64,000 nucleotides of DNA, from assembly GCF_006439395.2 (NCBI RefSeq), contig NZ_CP083950.1, positions 496,001 to 560,000 on the forward strand, read 5' to 3'. Origin of the DNA: Mesorhizobium sp. B4-1-4. GTDB taxonomy: Bacteria; Pseudomonadota; Alphaproteobacteria; Rhizobiales; Rhizobiaceae. Position numbers and translations under genes: made by a program. Positions within the stretch are counted from its first letter, which is position 1, and every line of letters begins with the position of its first letter. The notes beneath the pieces are model-generated. The model worked only from the letters and a program-made list of their open reading frames with translations, did not search any database and had not been told where the DNA came from. Below are positions 16,624 to 24,735 of the stretch, in pieces.

Positions 16624-18117
16624 CTAAGCCACATCCAGGCAGAGATATTTGAGATCTGTGAAAGCCTCCAGCCCGTGGCGCGAGCCTTCGCGGCCGATGC
16701 CGGACTGCTTGACCCCGCCGAACGGGATCGGTGCGCCAGTGATCTTGACACGGTTGATGGCCACCATGCCGTAGTCGAGCGCGCGACCCATGCGCTGCTG
16801 ACGGGCGCCGTTCTCGGTCACAACATAGGCGACGAGGCCGTACTCCGTGGCGTTGGCGCGGGCGATCACCTCGTCCTCGCCGTCGAAGGGCGTGACGGCA
16901 GCGACCGGACCGAAGGTCTCCTCGCGCATGATCAAAGCCTCGTCGGGCACGTCGGCCAGCAGCGTCGGCTGGTAGAAGAGGGGGCCCGCCGGATGGCGCT
17001 TGCCGCCGGCAAGGCAGCGGGCGCCCTGGGCGAGGGCGTCGGCGACTTGCTCCTCGACCTTCTTGACGGCGCGCTCGTGCATCAGCGGCCCGATGTCGCT
17101 TTCGTCGGCAAGGCCGTTGCCGGTCCGCAGTGCCTCGATGCGCGCGGCGAAGGCCGCGCAGAAACGGTCATAGATCGGGCGCTGGACATAGATGCGGTTG
17201 GCGGCAAGGCAGTCCTGGCCCGAGGTGGCGAATTTGGCGTCGACGGCGATGCGCACGGCCTTGTCGACCTCGGCGTCGGCAAAGACGATCAGCGGCGCGT
17301 GGCCGCCAAGCTCCATCACCAGCCGCTTCATCGTCGGCGCGCTCTGCGCGGCGATCAGCCGGCCGATCTCGGTCGAACCGGTGAAGCTCATGGCGCGGAC
17401 GCGCGGGTCTTCGCACATGCGCCCGACGATCGTCGCGGCTCTGCCGGTGAGGACATTGAAGATACCGGCGGGCAGGCCGGCGCGCTCGCCGAGTTCGGCC
17501 AGCGCCAGCGCCGATAGCGGCGTCTCCGAGGAGGGGTGGGCGACGATGGTGCAGCCGGCGGCGAGAGCGGCGGCGGCCTTGCGGGTCAGCATGGCCGACG
17601 GAAAATTCCAAGGCGTGACCACGCCGACGACGCCGACCGGCTCGCGCCGCACCATCATTTCGGCGTTCGGCAGATGGCTGGTGACGCTCTCGGCGTTGAG
17701 CCGCTTGGCTTCTTCGGCATACCACTCGACGAAGGAGGCGGCATAGTCGATCTCGCCGAGCGACTCCTTGAGCGGCTTGCCCTGTTCCAGTGTCATCAGC
17801 AGGGCGAGATCGTCTTTCGCCTCGATGATCAGCTCGAACCATTTTCGCAGGATTTTTGCGCGCTCCTGCGGCAATAGCGACCGCCAGGCCGGAAAGGCGC
17901 GCGCCGCGGCATCGATCGCCTTTGTCGTCTGGCGCGCGTCCAACGCTGCGACGAAGGCGACCGTGGTGCCGGTCGCCGGATCGGTGACTTCGAAGCTTTC
18001 GGCGGCCTCGCTCGCCGTCCAGTGGCCGTCGACATAGGCGAGTTCGCGCAACAGCCGGCGGTCGGCCAGGCGATCGAGCGCTTCATGGCGATGTGAGCGG
18101 GCGAAATGCGCGGACAT
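16624..18117 (-). CDS. doeC: Aspartate-semialdehyde dehydrogenase of ectoine catabolism (SSADH-like)
   Basis: NAD(P)-dependent aldehyde dehydrogenase of 497 residues. Cys303 in SGQDCLAAN is the nucleophile, Glu269 in MELGG the general base, and Asn171 in TPWNFP the oxyanion residue. By sequence it belongs with succinate-semialdehyde dehydrogenases (GabD). In ectoine clusters this gene (ssd/doeC) oxidises aspartate semialdehyde to L-aspartate, the last step. The doeD gene follows 35 bases downstream on the same strand. Upstream, 229 bases separate it from the AsnC-type gene, so it may have its own promoter. GabD-type activity on succinate semialdehyde cannot be excluded. Confidence 0.85.
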   Translation of the reverse strand: MSAHFARSHRHEALDRLADRRLLRELAYVDGHWTASEAAESFEVTDPATGTTVAFVAALDARQTTKAIDAAARAFPAWRSLLPQERAKILRKWFELIIEAKDDLALLMTLEQGKPLKESLGEIDYAASFVEWYAEEAKRLNAESVTSHLPNAEMMVRREPVGVVGVVTPWNFPSAMLTRKAAAALAAGCTIVAHPSSETPLSALALAELGERAGLPAGIFNVLTGRAATIVGRMCEDPRVRAMSFTGSTEIGRLIAAQSAPTMKRLVMELGGHAPLIVFADAEVDKAVRIAVDAKFATSGQDCLAANRIYVQRPIYDRFCAAFAARIEALRTGNGLADESDIGPLMHERAVKKVEEQVADALAQGARCLAGGKRHPAGPLFYQPTLLADVPDEALIMREETFGPVAAVTPFDGEDEVIARANATEYGLVAYVVTENGARQQRMGRALDYGMVAINRVKITGAPIPFGGVKQSGIGREGSRHGLEAFTDLKYLCLDVA

Positions 18118-18337
18118 GGTCGAAGCCTCCCGGTTCGGACTAATGCGGGAAGACTATCCCCCATGCGCAGACAGAGAGGCTGTTTGGGCGTCCGCTAAAG
18201 GAGAGAGTCTCTCTATTCGCCCCCGTGAGCAGAGCGATCTCTCTATGTGGGGAATATGCATCGCTGTTTCGGGAAAGCCGTCAGCTGAGCCTCTCAACTT
18301 CGTAATGCCAGGGTCTGCGCCGCGTCGCTTCGCTCCT
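18118..18337. promoter_or_regulatory. Probable doeC promoter region
   Basis: No gene is present. A 13-base palindrome of AG/CT arms lies at 18202-18214. The string TCTCTCTAT occurs at 18208-18216 and again about 30 bases on (near 18239-18247), making a direct repeat that a regulator could read. The assignment is inferred from position upstream of doeC. Confidence 0.3.
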
Positions 18338-18358
18338 TGCTCCGCCCTAGGATGAAGT
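18311..18358. repeat. Intergenic repeat overlapping the 3' end of the AsnC-type gene
   Basis: This GC-rich stretch (about 48 bases) contains an internal GCG-TCGCTTCGCT unit. Its right end (18338-18355) matches 8069-8086 in the opposite orientation. It resembles a mosaic repeat that I associate with Mesorhizobium intergenic DNA. It provides the stop codon and last residues of the neighbouring regulator. Confidence 0.5.
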
Positions 18359-18844
18359 GGCGATGGGCAACAGGTCAGCCAGTGGCAAAACGGTCTCGTC
18401 CTTCACCGTCTTGATGACGATGTAGGTGAAGTAGCGGTCGATGCCGATCTCGCGGTCGAGCAAGGCATCGACCAGCCGCTGATAGGCGTCGATGTCGCGC
18501 GCCATCACCTTCAGCACATAATCGACGCCGCCGCCCACCGACCAGCAGGCGACGATCTCGGGAATGTCACGGATGACTCGCTCGAAGCGGTCGAAATCGG
18601 CCTGGCGGTGGCTGGCCAGCGTCACTTCCATCAGCACGGTGGCGACCGGCGCCACCACACGCATGGCGATCCGGGCGTGGTAACCCGAGACGATGCCGGC
18701 TTTCTCCAGCTTGCGCAGCCGCATCCAGCATGGCGTCGGCGAGAGCCCGACCTGCTCGGCCAGCGCCAGCTTGGTGATGCGTCCGTCACGCTGGATGGCG
18801 TCGAGGATTTTGAGGTCGATCGCGTCGAGTTTTGCAGCCGTCAT
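18347..18844 (-). CDS. asnC: Lrp/AsnC-family regulator of ectoine catabolism
   Basis: DNA-binding regulator of 165 residues: an N-terminal helix-turn-helix (about 5-60, with DLKILDAIQRDGRIT and the SPTPCWMRLRKLE recognition part) and a C-terminal RAM ligand-binding domain. In ectoine users the equivalent (AsnC or DoeX) activates the catabolic genes, and DoeX is reported to respond to pathway intermediates. ATG 18844 gives the canonical N-terminus; a frame from 18904 adds 20 unrelated residues. It is divergent from enuR with 82 bases between, so both can be controlled from one region. The last codons and stop lie inside a dispersed repeat, so the C-terminus may be slightly altered. Confidence 0.87.
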   Translation of the reverse strand: MTAAKLDAIDLKILDAIQRDGRITKLALAEQVGLSPTPCWMRLRKLEKAGIVSGYHARIAMRVVAPVATVLMEVTLASHRQADFDRFERVIRDIPEIVACWSVGGGVDYVLKVMARDIDAYQRLVDALLDREIGIDRYFTYIVIKTVKDETVLPLADLLPIATSS

Positions 18845-18921
18845 CACAGTCCACTTTTCGTCCACGGCACCATGACGGTGCATTATTTCGATTGTCAATT
18901 GCACTGATTTCGATCTCTAAT

Positions 18922-18935
18922 AAGTCATGACATTG
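18922..18935. promoter_or_regulatory. Candidate EnuR box over the enuR start codon
   Basis: TCATGACA (18925-18932) is the inverse complement of TGTCATGA, the core of two repeats upstream of ehuA at 20456-20490. The copy here covers the enuR ATG at 18927. A related ATTGTCAATT lies at 18891-18900 in the asnC-enuR gap. Autoregulation is inferred from similarity alone. Confidence 0.35.
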
Positions 18936-20312
18936 TGGCAACCCGATCCCGCGCTCATCAGGCGGCCAGCCTACCAGTCGCTTGCCGACCAGTTCGCGCG
19001 TGCCATCCATGACGGACGGCTGGCGAATGGCGCGCGCCTGCCGACCCATCGCTGGCTGGCCGACGATTTGAAGCTGTCGGTACAGACGGTGAGCCGCGCC
19101 TATGAGGAATTGATCCGGCGCGGCCTGATTTCGGGCGAGATCGGCCGCGGCAGCTTTGTCCAGACGCAGCGCCGCGAGCCGGAGCCGCCCTATCTGCCCG
19201 AGCGCCTCGGCGAGGTCATCGATCTCTCGATCCTGAAGCCGGTCTGCGAGCCGATGCATCTGGAACGGATGAAGCAGGCACTGGGATGGCTGGCCGAACA
19301 CCTGCCCTCGAGTTCGGCACTGTCCTTCCGGCCCAACATGGTGTTCCCGCGCCATCGCGCTGTCGCCGTCGAATGGCTGAAACTGTGCGGGCTCGAGGCC
19401 TCCGCGCAGAATATCAGCCTGACCAACGGCGCTACCGCCGGCATGACAGTGGCGCTGATGAGCGTGGCGCCGCCGGGATCGACCGTCGCGACCGAGGCGA
19501 TCGGCCATCACACGCTGGTGCCGCTCGCCCGCTATCTCGGCTTCAACCTCGAAGGCCTGCCGATCGACGGCAATGGCCTCATCCCGGAGGCGCTGGACGA
19601 GGCCTGCCGGCTTTCCGACATCCGCGCTGTGTTCGTGCAGCCTTCGGTGATTAACCCGACCGCGACGCTGATGGATTCGGGACGTCGCGCTGAGATCGCG
19701 GCGGTGGCGCGCAAGCATGACATCGCCATCATCGAGAACGATGTGCTGGGTCCGCTGGTCGAGGACCGGCCGCCGCCGGTCGCTGCCTATGCGCCGGAGC
19801 GCACGCTCTACGTCACCTCCTTCACCAAGATCACCGTGCCCGGCCTGCGCATCGGCTATCTCGCCGCGCCCGATCGTTACGTTGCCGCCGTCGCCAACCG
19901 GCATCTGGTCTCGAACTGGATGGCAACGCCGCTGGTGGCCGAGATCGCCACCAAATGGGTGGTCGACGGCACCGCGATGGAGCTTGTCCGCTGGCAGCGC
20001 CAAGCGCTCCGGCACAGGATGGTCATTGCCGCGGAGGTCCTTGCAGGGGTCGATTATCGTTCGCATCGCGATGGCCTGCATCTGTGGCTGCAATTGCCTG
20101 GCGACCGGGCCGAGGAGAGTTTTGTCGCCCAGGCCCGGCTGCAGGGCGTGGCGATCGCGCCGGGCGCCTCCTTCCGCATTTCCGACGCCCCCTGGCATCC
20201 GGCGGTGCGCATTTCGTTGGGTTCGACCACCGAGGGGGAACTGCGCGCCGGTCTCGGCGTTGTCACCAAGCTCTTGCTTGGAGATCCGGAGCACCTGCTG
20301 CTCGCCATCTAG
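18927..20312 (+). CDS. enuR: MocR/GntR-family regulator with aminotransferase domain, ectoine-responsive
   Basis: Chimeric regulator of 461 residues: a GntR winged helix-turn-helix at about 14-80 (LPTHRWLADDLKLSVQTVSRAYEEL), a linker, and a fold-type-I aminotransferase-like domain (about 110-455). Lys301 in SFTKITVPGLRIG is placed to bind PLP. EnuR proteins repress ectoine import and catabolism genes and are relieved by diaminobutyrate intermediates that react with PLP. Position at the head of ehuABCD-eutABC-doeAB supports this assignment. ATG 18927 sits in a near-palindrome that may be an operator. No strong ribosome-binding site is seen. Confidence 0.9.
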   Translation: MTLWQPDPALIRRPAYQSLADQFARAIHDGRLANGARLPTHRWLADDLKLSVQTVSRAYEELIRRGLISGEIGRGSFVQTQRREPEPPYLPERLGEVIDLSILKPVCEPMHLERMKQALGWLAEHLPSSSALSFRPNMVFPRHRAVAVEWLKLCGLEASAQNISLTNGATAGMTVALMSVAPPGSTVATEAIGHHTLVPLARYLGFNLEGLPIDGNGLIPEALDEACRLSDIRAVFVQPSVINPTATLMDSGRRAEIAAVARKHDIAIIENDVLGPLVEDRPPPVAAYAPERTLYVTSFTKITVPGLRIGYLAAPDRYVAAVANRHLVSNWMATPLVAEIATKWVVDGTAMELVRWQRQALRHRMVIAAEVLAGVDYRSHRDGLHLWLQLPGDRAEESFVAQARLQGVAIAPGASFRISDAPWHPAVRISLGSTTEGELRAGLGVVTKLLLGDPEHLLLAI

Positions 20313-20455
20313 GGGGTGCGTCGATATTCCGGTGATGCCGGCCTGCGAAGGTGGTCTCCTGCGCTTCCGGCTCCGTTCCGGTCTCAGACGCCGCCATTGC
20401 TGGGTCGGGCCTGAGCCCGACTCTCCACGGGTCGAGAATTGTGCGCAATCGGAAT

Positions 20456-20490
20456 AATTGTCATGATATTATTTTCCCAATTGACATGAT
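20456..20490. promoter_or_regulatory. Direct repeat upstream of ehuA, candidate EnuR/AsnC operator
   Basis: AATTGTCATGAT (20456-20467) and AATTGACATGAT (20479-20490) differ by one base and start 23 bases apart, about two helical turns. The second copy includes TTGACA, a consensus -35 element, about 60 bases before the ehuA start. The surrounding DNA is AT-rich compared with the flanks. Confidence 0.45.
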
Positions 20491-20545
20491 TTGGCGCGTT
20501 CCGCATCGTTAGGGGCACAGGCTTCTCCAGCACGGGGAAATTCAT

Positions 20546-21331
20546 TTGTCCGCACCCATCATCAAGGTCGATGCCATTTCGAAGAGCTTTGGTGCCTTCA
20601 AGGTGCTGGACGGCCTGTCGATGCAGGTCATGCCGCGCGAGAAGCTGGCGCTGATCGGCCCGTCGGGCTCAGGCAAGACGACGATCCTGCGTATCCTGAT
20701 GACGCTGGAGCGCATCGACGGCGGCCACATCCAGATCGATGGCGAGCAGCTTTACCATATGGAGCGCAACGGCCAGTTGTTGCCGGCCGACGAGCGGCAT
20801 CTGGCAAAAATGCGCCAGAAGATCGGCATGGTCTTCCAGCTGTTCAACCTGTTTCCGCACAAGAGCGTCATCGACAATGTCACGCTGGCGCCGATGCTGA
20901 CTAAGGGCACGCCGCGCGCCGCCGCCCAAAAACGCGCGATGGAACTGCTCGACATGGTCGGCATGGCCGACAAGGCCAAGGCGATGCCGGCGCAACTGTC
21001 CGGCGGCCAGAAGCAGCGTGTGGCGATTGCCAGGGCGCTCGCCTTGCAGCCGAAGATCATGCTGTTTGACGAGGTGACGTCGGCGCTCGACCCGGAACTG
21101 GTCGAGGAGGTGCTCAACGTCTTGTGGCGGCTCTGCGCCGAGACCGACATGACCATGCTGCTGGTTACCCATGAGATGGGTTTCGCCCACGACTTCGCCG
21201 ACCGGGTGCTGTTCTTCGATCGCGGCAAGATCGTTGAAGAAGGCAAGCCCGACGAGATTTTCCGCCGTCCCAAGCAGGAGCGCACGCAAGGCTTCCTGAA
21301 GAAGATCATCGCGGCCGGACACCGCGTCTGA
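20546..21331 (+). CDS. ehuA: Ectoine/hydroxyectoine ABC importer, ATP-binding subunit
   Basis: Cytoplasmic ATPase of a polar-amino-acid-type importer, 261 residues. It has Walker A GPSGSGKTT (38-46), a Q-loop in GMVFQLFNLFPHKSV, the signature LSGGQKQR, Walker B IMLFDEV followed by TSALDPELV, and the switch VTHEMGFAHDFADRV. The start is TTG 20546, with GGGGA at suitable spacing; no ATG or GTG nearby gives the conserved N-terminus. Rare-codon initiation may lower its translation relative to ehuB. The substrate is inferred from the eut/doe genes in the same operon and from the ehuABCD order known in S. meliloti. Confidence 0.9.
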   Translation: MSAPIIKVDAISKSFGAFKVLDGLSMQVMPREKLALIGPSGSGKTTILRILMTLERIDGGHIQIDGEQLYHMERNGQLLPADERHLAKMRQKIGMVFQLFNLFPHKSVIDNVTLAPMLTKGTPRAAAQKRAMELLDMVGMADKAKAMPAQLSGGQKQRVAIARALALQPKIMLFDEVTSALDPELVEEVLNVLWRLCAETDMTMLLVTHEMGFAHDFADRVLFFDRGKIVEEGKPDEIFRRPKQERTQGFLKKIIAAGHRV

Positions 21332-21395
21332 CCGCCATGCGGGCGTGCGAACCGCCCACAAGCAAACCAAGAAGAGCAACAAGGAGTTGGGAACA

Positions 21396-22247
21396 ATGAA
21401 GAAACTTGGCATTCTGGCCGGCATCGCCGGCTTCGCAATTATGGCAGTGCTCGCGACCTCAAGCGTGGGCTCGGCCGCGGACAAGAAGCTCGAACAGCTC
21501 AAGGCGCAGGGTTTCGCCCGCGTCGCCATCGCCAACGAACCGCCCTATACGGCGGTCGCCGCCGACGGCAAGGTTTCGGGCGCGGCGCCCGACGTGGCGC
21601 GCGAGATTTTCAAGCGTCTCGGAGTGGCCGATATCGTCGCTTCGATCTCTGAGTATGGCGCGATGATCCCCGGCCTGCAGGCCGGCCGCTTCGATGTCGT
21701 CACCGCCGGTCTGTTCATGAAGCCGGAGCGTTGCGCGGCGGTCGCCTATTCCGAGCCGGTTCTGTGCGACGCCGAGGCGATGCTGGTGAAGAAGGGCAAT
21801 CCCAAGCACTTCAAGAGCTACGAGGACGTCGCCAAGGACACTGCCGCCACGATCGGCGCGCCGGGCGGCGGCACCGAGGAGAAGCTGGCGCTCAACGCCG
21901 GCGTGCCGCGTGAACGTGTCATCGTCGTGCCGGATGGCCAGAGCGGCCTGAAGATGGTGCAGGACGGCCGCATCGACGCCTATTCGCTGCCGGTCCTGTC
22001 GATCAATGATCTGATGAAGAAAGCCAACGATCCGAGCCTCGAAGTCATCGCGCCGGTGCAGGGCGCCCCGGTCTACTGCGACGGCGCCGCCTTCAAGAAG
22101 GGCGACGAGGCGCTGCGTGACGCCTACGATGTCGAACTGGCCAAGATGAAGAAGTCGGGCGAGTTCGCCAAGATCATCGAGCCCTACGGCTTCTCGGCGG
22201 CTGCCGCGATGTCGACGACGCGCGAAAAGCTCTGCTCGGCGAAGTAG
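21396..22247 (+). CDS. ehuB: Ectoine/hydroxyectoine ABC importer, periplasmic binding protein
   Basis: Family 3 solute-binding protein of 283 residues that captures ectoine in the periplasm. A Sec signal peptide occupies residues 1-28 (MKKL, hydrophobic core, cleavage near SAA-D). The mature part has the two-lobed pattern, with ANEPPYTAV at the start of lobe 1, GRFDVVTAGLFMKPERC, and GRIDAYSLPV in lobe 2. ATG 21396 follows AAGGAG; the longer in-frame start at 21345 would bury the signal peptide. It lies 64 bases after ehuA and is followed by a palindromic repeat before ehuC, which could favour higher expression of the binding protein. Confidence 0.92.
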   Translation: MKKLGILAGIAGFAIMAVLATSSVGSAADKKLEQLKAQGFARVAIANEPPYTAVAADGKVSGAAPDVAREIFKRLGVADIVASISEYGAMIPGLQAGRFDVVTAGLFMKPERCAAVAYSEPVLCDAEAMLVKKGNPKHFKSYEDVAKDTAATIGAPGGGTEEKLALNAGVPRERVIVVPDGQSGLKMVQDGRIDAYSLPVLSINDLMKKANDPSLEVIAPVQGAPVYCDGAAFKKGDEALRDAYDVELAKMKKSGEFAKIIEPYGFSAAAAMSTTREKLCSAK

Positions 22248-22259
22248 AGCGCTCTTCTT

Positions 22260-22386
22260 CCTTCTCCCCGTTCACGGGGAGAAGGTGTCACGAAGTGACG
22301 GATGAGGGGCGGCGCTAGGTTTGGAGAAGCTAGCGCTGCCCCTCATCTGCCTGCCGGCATCTTCTCCCCGTTCAACGGGGAGAAGG
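22260..22386. repeat. Composite palindromic repeat between ehuB and ehuC
   Basis: Three nested inverted repeats occur here. Arms of 11 bases flank a TTCA loop at 22260-22285, and a similar hairpin lies at 22361-22385. Between them an 18-base pair of arms (22301-22318 and 22330-22347) pairs with one G-T mismatch. The element carries no gene. It resembles rhizobial intergenic mosaic palindromes and would fold strongly in the operon mRNA. Confidence 0.75.
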
Positions 22387-22419
22387 AACTCGAATCGCAA
22401 ACGTTGGAACTTCTAATCG

Positions 22420-23079
22420 ATGACCCAATGGTCCGGCTATTTCGGCCTTATATTGCAGGGAGCGCTTGTCACCATCGAGCTGACGCTGATGGGGTCGGTG
22501 CTTGCCCTGGTCATGGCCTTTGTTGCCGGGATGGGGCGGCTGTCGCGCTTCTTTCTGCTGCGCGCGCTCGCCACAGCCTATATCGAATTCTTCCGCGGCA
22601 CCTCGATCTTCGTGCAGCTGTTCTTCGCCTATTTCGTGCTGCCGCTATTGGGCCTGGAACTGACCCCGCTGCAGGCCGGCGTGCTGGCGCTGGGCCTGAA
22701 TGTCGGCGCCTACGCCGCCGAAGTGGTGCGCGGCGCCGTGCAGTCGATCGGCCGCGAACAGCACGAGGCCTGCATCGCGCTCAACCTTGGCCGCTGGCAA
22801 GGCCTGCGCCATGTCATCCTGCCGCAGGCGTTTCTGGTGATGCTGCCGACCTTCGGCAACAACGCCATCGAACTGCTCAAGGCCACATCCGTCGTCTCAC
22901 TGATCTCGCTCGCCGACCTCACATTCCAGGCGCAGGTGGTGCGAGCCCAGACCGGTAACACCATGGTGCCGTTCACCACCATCCTCATTCTCTATTTCAT
23001 CCTTGCGCTGCTCATTTCGTGGGGTGTGCGCTCGCTGGAGCGCCACCTGGCGCGCGGCCTCGACGGGGTGCGCGTCTGA
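22420..23079 (+). CDS. ehuC: Ectoine/hydroxyectoine ABC importer, permease 1
   Basis: Inner-membrane permease of the polar-amino-acid family, 219 residues with about five hydrophobic helices. The EAA loop reads EQHEACIALNLGRWQGLRHVILPQA, where the ATPase docks. The early YIEFFRGTSIFVQLFFAYF segment is typical of HisM/GlnP-type proteins. It is read from ATG 22420 right after the palindromic repeat. It should pair with EhuD. Confidence 0.9.
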   Translation: MTQWSGYFGLILQGALVTIELTLMGSVLALVMAFVAGMGRLSRFFLLRALATAYIEFFRGTSIFVQLFFAYFVLPLLGLELTPLQAGVLALGLNVGAYAAEVVRGAVQSIGREQHEACIALNLGRWQGLRHVILPQAFLVMLPTFGNNAIELLKATSVVSLISLADLTFQAQVVRAQTGNTMVPFTTILILYFILALLISWGVRSLERHLARGLDGVRV

Positions 23080-23112
23080 TGACCGGAACTCGCTGATGGC
23101 CAAGGTTCGCTG

Positions 23113-23772
23113 ATGGATTGGGATTGGGATTTTGTCCGGCAGATCCTGCCGACGCTGATCCAGGGGGTGAAGATCACCATCCTGGCGACGCTGCTCGGCT
23201 CGGTACTGGCGGCGATCGTCGGTCTGGGCATCGCGCTGGCGCGCCGCTCGCCCAACAAGGCGGTATCGCGCTCCGTCGGTTGGGCGGCCGAATTCGTCCG
23301 TGGCACGCCGCTGCTGGTGCAGCTCTATTTCATCTTCTACGTGCTGCCAGACGTCGGTATTCTTCTGCCGCCGTTGGTCGCCGGTGTCATCGGGCTCGGG
23401 CTGCACTACGGCACCTATACGGCGGAGGTCTATCGCGCCGGCATCGACAATGTGCCGCGCGGCCAGTGGGAGGCCGCCAAGGCGTGCAACCTCAGCGCCA
23501 GGCAGACCTGGTCCCACATCATTATCCCGCAAGCCATTCCGCCGATGATCCCGGCGCTGGCCAACTATTTCATCGCCATGTTCAAGGAGACGCCGCTGCT
23601 GTCGGCAATCACCGTGCTAGAACTGATGAACCAGGCCAAAAGCGTCGCCAACACCTATTATCGCTACCTGGAGCCGATCACGTTGGTGGGCGCCTTCTTC
23701 CTCGCCATCAGCCTCTGTTCTGTCGTGCTGTTGCGCTGGCTGGAACGCCGTTACGGCAAGATCGAGAGATAA
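23113..23772 (+). CDS. ehuD: Ectoine/hydroxyectoine ABC importer, permease 2
   Basis: Second permease, 219 residues, five predicted helices. It shows the family blocks AAEFVRGTPLLVQLYFIFY and the EAA loop GQWEAAKACNLSARQTWSHIIIPQA. It starts 33 bases after ehuC and ends three bases before eutA, so it is tightly operonic. The similarity to ehuC in layout is that of the usual heterodimeric pair. Confidence 0.9.
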   Translation: MDWDWDFVRQILPTLIQGVKITILATLLGSVLAAIVGLGIALARRSPNKAVSRSVGWAAEFVRGTPLLVQLYFIFYVLPDVGILLPPLVAGVIGLGLHYGTYTAEVYRAGIDNVPRGQWEAAKACNLSARQTWSHIIIPQAIPPMIPALANYFIAMFKETPLLSAITVLELMNQAKSVANTYYRYLEPITLVGAFFLAISLCSVVLLRWLERRYGKIER

Positions 23773-23775
23773 CGT

Positions 23776-24552
23776 ATGAAGCCCTTGCCCGAGATCAAGG
23801 TCCACCCCGACCGGCCGGCGCTCGATGACCGCCCGCTGGCGAAGCGTGTCGGCCTGATCATCCTGGCCACCGACCACACGACCGAGCCGGACTTTCGCCG
23901 CATGGTGGCGAGCGAACGGATCGGCGTCTATGTCGCGCGCATTCCCTATGCCAATCCGACGACGCCTCGGAACCTTCGCAAGATGCAGCCGGCGCTGACG
24001 GCGGGCGCGGCCTTGATCCTGCCCGACGAGCCGCTCGACGCCATCTGCTACTCCTGCACTTCGGCATCGGTGGTGATCGGCGATGCCGAGATCGAGGCGG
24101 CGATCCAGGCGGCCAAGCCCGGCATTCCCGTCGTAACCCCGCCCATGGCCGGCGTGCGCGGGCTGAACGCCTTCGGCGTGCGCCGGATCAGCATTCTCAC
24201 CCCCTACACGGTTGAAACTTCCAGGCCGATGGCAACCTATTTCGCCGAACGCGGTTTCGATATCGCCAGCTTCACCTGCCTGGGTTTCGAGGATGACCGC
24301 GAGATGGCACGCATTCCGCCGGCAGCCCTTGTCGACCTCGCGCGCCAGGCGACCCATCCACAGGCCGAAGCCTTGTTTGTGTCCTGCACGGCGCTGCGGA
24401 GCGCGCTCGCGGTCGCCAGTATGGAAGAGGCGATCGGCCGTCCAGTGGTGACCAGCAACCAGGCGACGGCATGGAATTGTTTACGGTTGTGCGGGGACGA
24501 GACGCCACATCCGGAGTTCGGCCGTCTGATGACGTTGTCGCTGGGACGGTAA
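23776..24552 (+). CDS. eutA: Ectoine utilization protein EutA (Asp/Glu racemase / maleate isomerase-like fold)
   Basis: Cytoplasmic protein of 258 residues from the arylmalonate decarboxylase/maleate isomerase group. Two cysteines lie in the expected places, CYSCTSASVVIGD near residue 95 and SCTALRS near residue 198, matching the Cys pair of the racemase-like active site. In ectoine users eutA always travels with eutB and eutC, and the three are proposed to convert 5-hydroxyectoine towards ectoine. The individual reaction of EutA is not established as far as I know. It follows ehuD by three bases and is separated from eutB by a palindromic repeat. Confidence 0.88.
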   Translation: MKPLPEIKVHPDRPALDDRPLAKRVGLIILATDHTTEPDFRRMVASERIGVYVARIPYANPTTPRNLRKMQPALTAGAALILPDEPLDAICYSCTSASVVIGDAEIEAAIQAAKPGIPVVTPPMAGVRGLNAFGVRRISILTPYTVETSRPMATYFAERGFDIASFTCLGFEDDREMARIPPAALVDLARQATHPQAEALFVSCTALRSALAVASMEEAIGRPVVTSNQATAWNCLRLCGDETPHPEFGRLMTLSLGR

Positions 24553-24591
24553 GATTATGTTCTGCGTGCAAGAGCGTCTCCCTCTGACCTG

Positions 24592-24732
24592 CTGGCCACC
24601 TCCCCCTCGAGGGGGGAGATTCCCTGCCGCTGCGCTTTGGCTGCTTGTGGATGCTATAGAAACGGCGGTGCCGCATGAGCTGCCGATCTCCCCCCTTGAG
24701 GGGGAGATGGCCGGCAGGCCAGAGGGGGTCGC
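24592..24732. repeat. Palindromic repeat between eutA and eutB
   Basis: A hairpin of CTCCCCC/GGGGGAG arms at about 24597-24620 and a second at 24690-24711 carry related sequence, and CTGGCC/GGCCAG strings mark the outer parts. The layout resembles the elements at 22260-22386 and 38023-38212. No gene is seen. It ends just before the eutB start and may supply its GGGGGT-type ribosome-binding region. Confidence 0.65.
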
Positions 24733-24735
24733 CCG

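Noticed and set aside
15209..18117. GABA or putrescine catabolism pair (gabT/gabD)
   Set aside because: Sequence permits it, but the AsnC neighbour and the divergent enuR-ehu-eut-doe operon make the ectoine assignment stronger.
22260..22386. CRISPR-like or rho-independent terminator interpretation of the repeats
   Set aside because: Repeats are palindromic and few, without regular spacers; no T run follows the stems, and the operon continues.
22302..22958. 218-codon frame over ehuC
   Set aside because: It begins in a palindromic repeat and overlaps the true permease in another frame.
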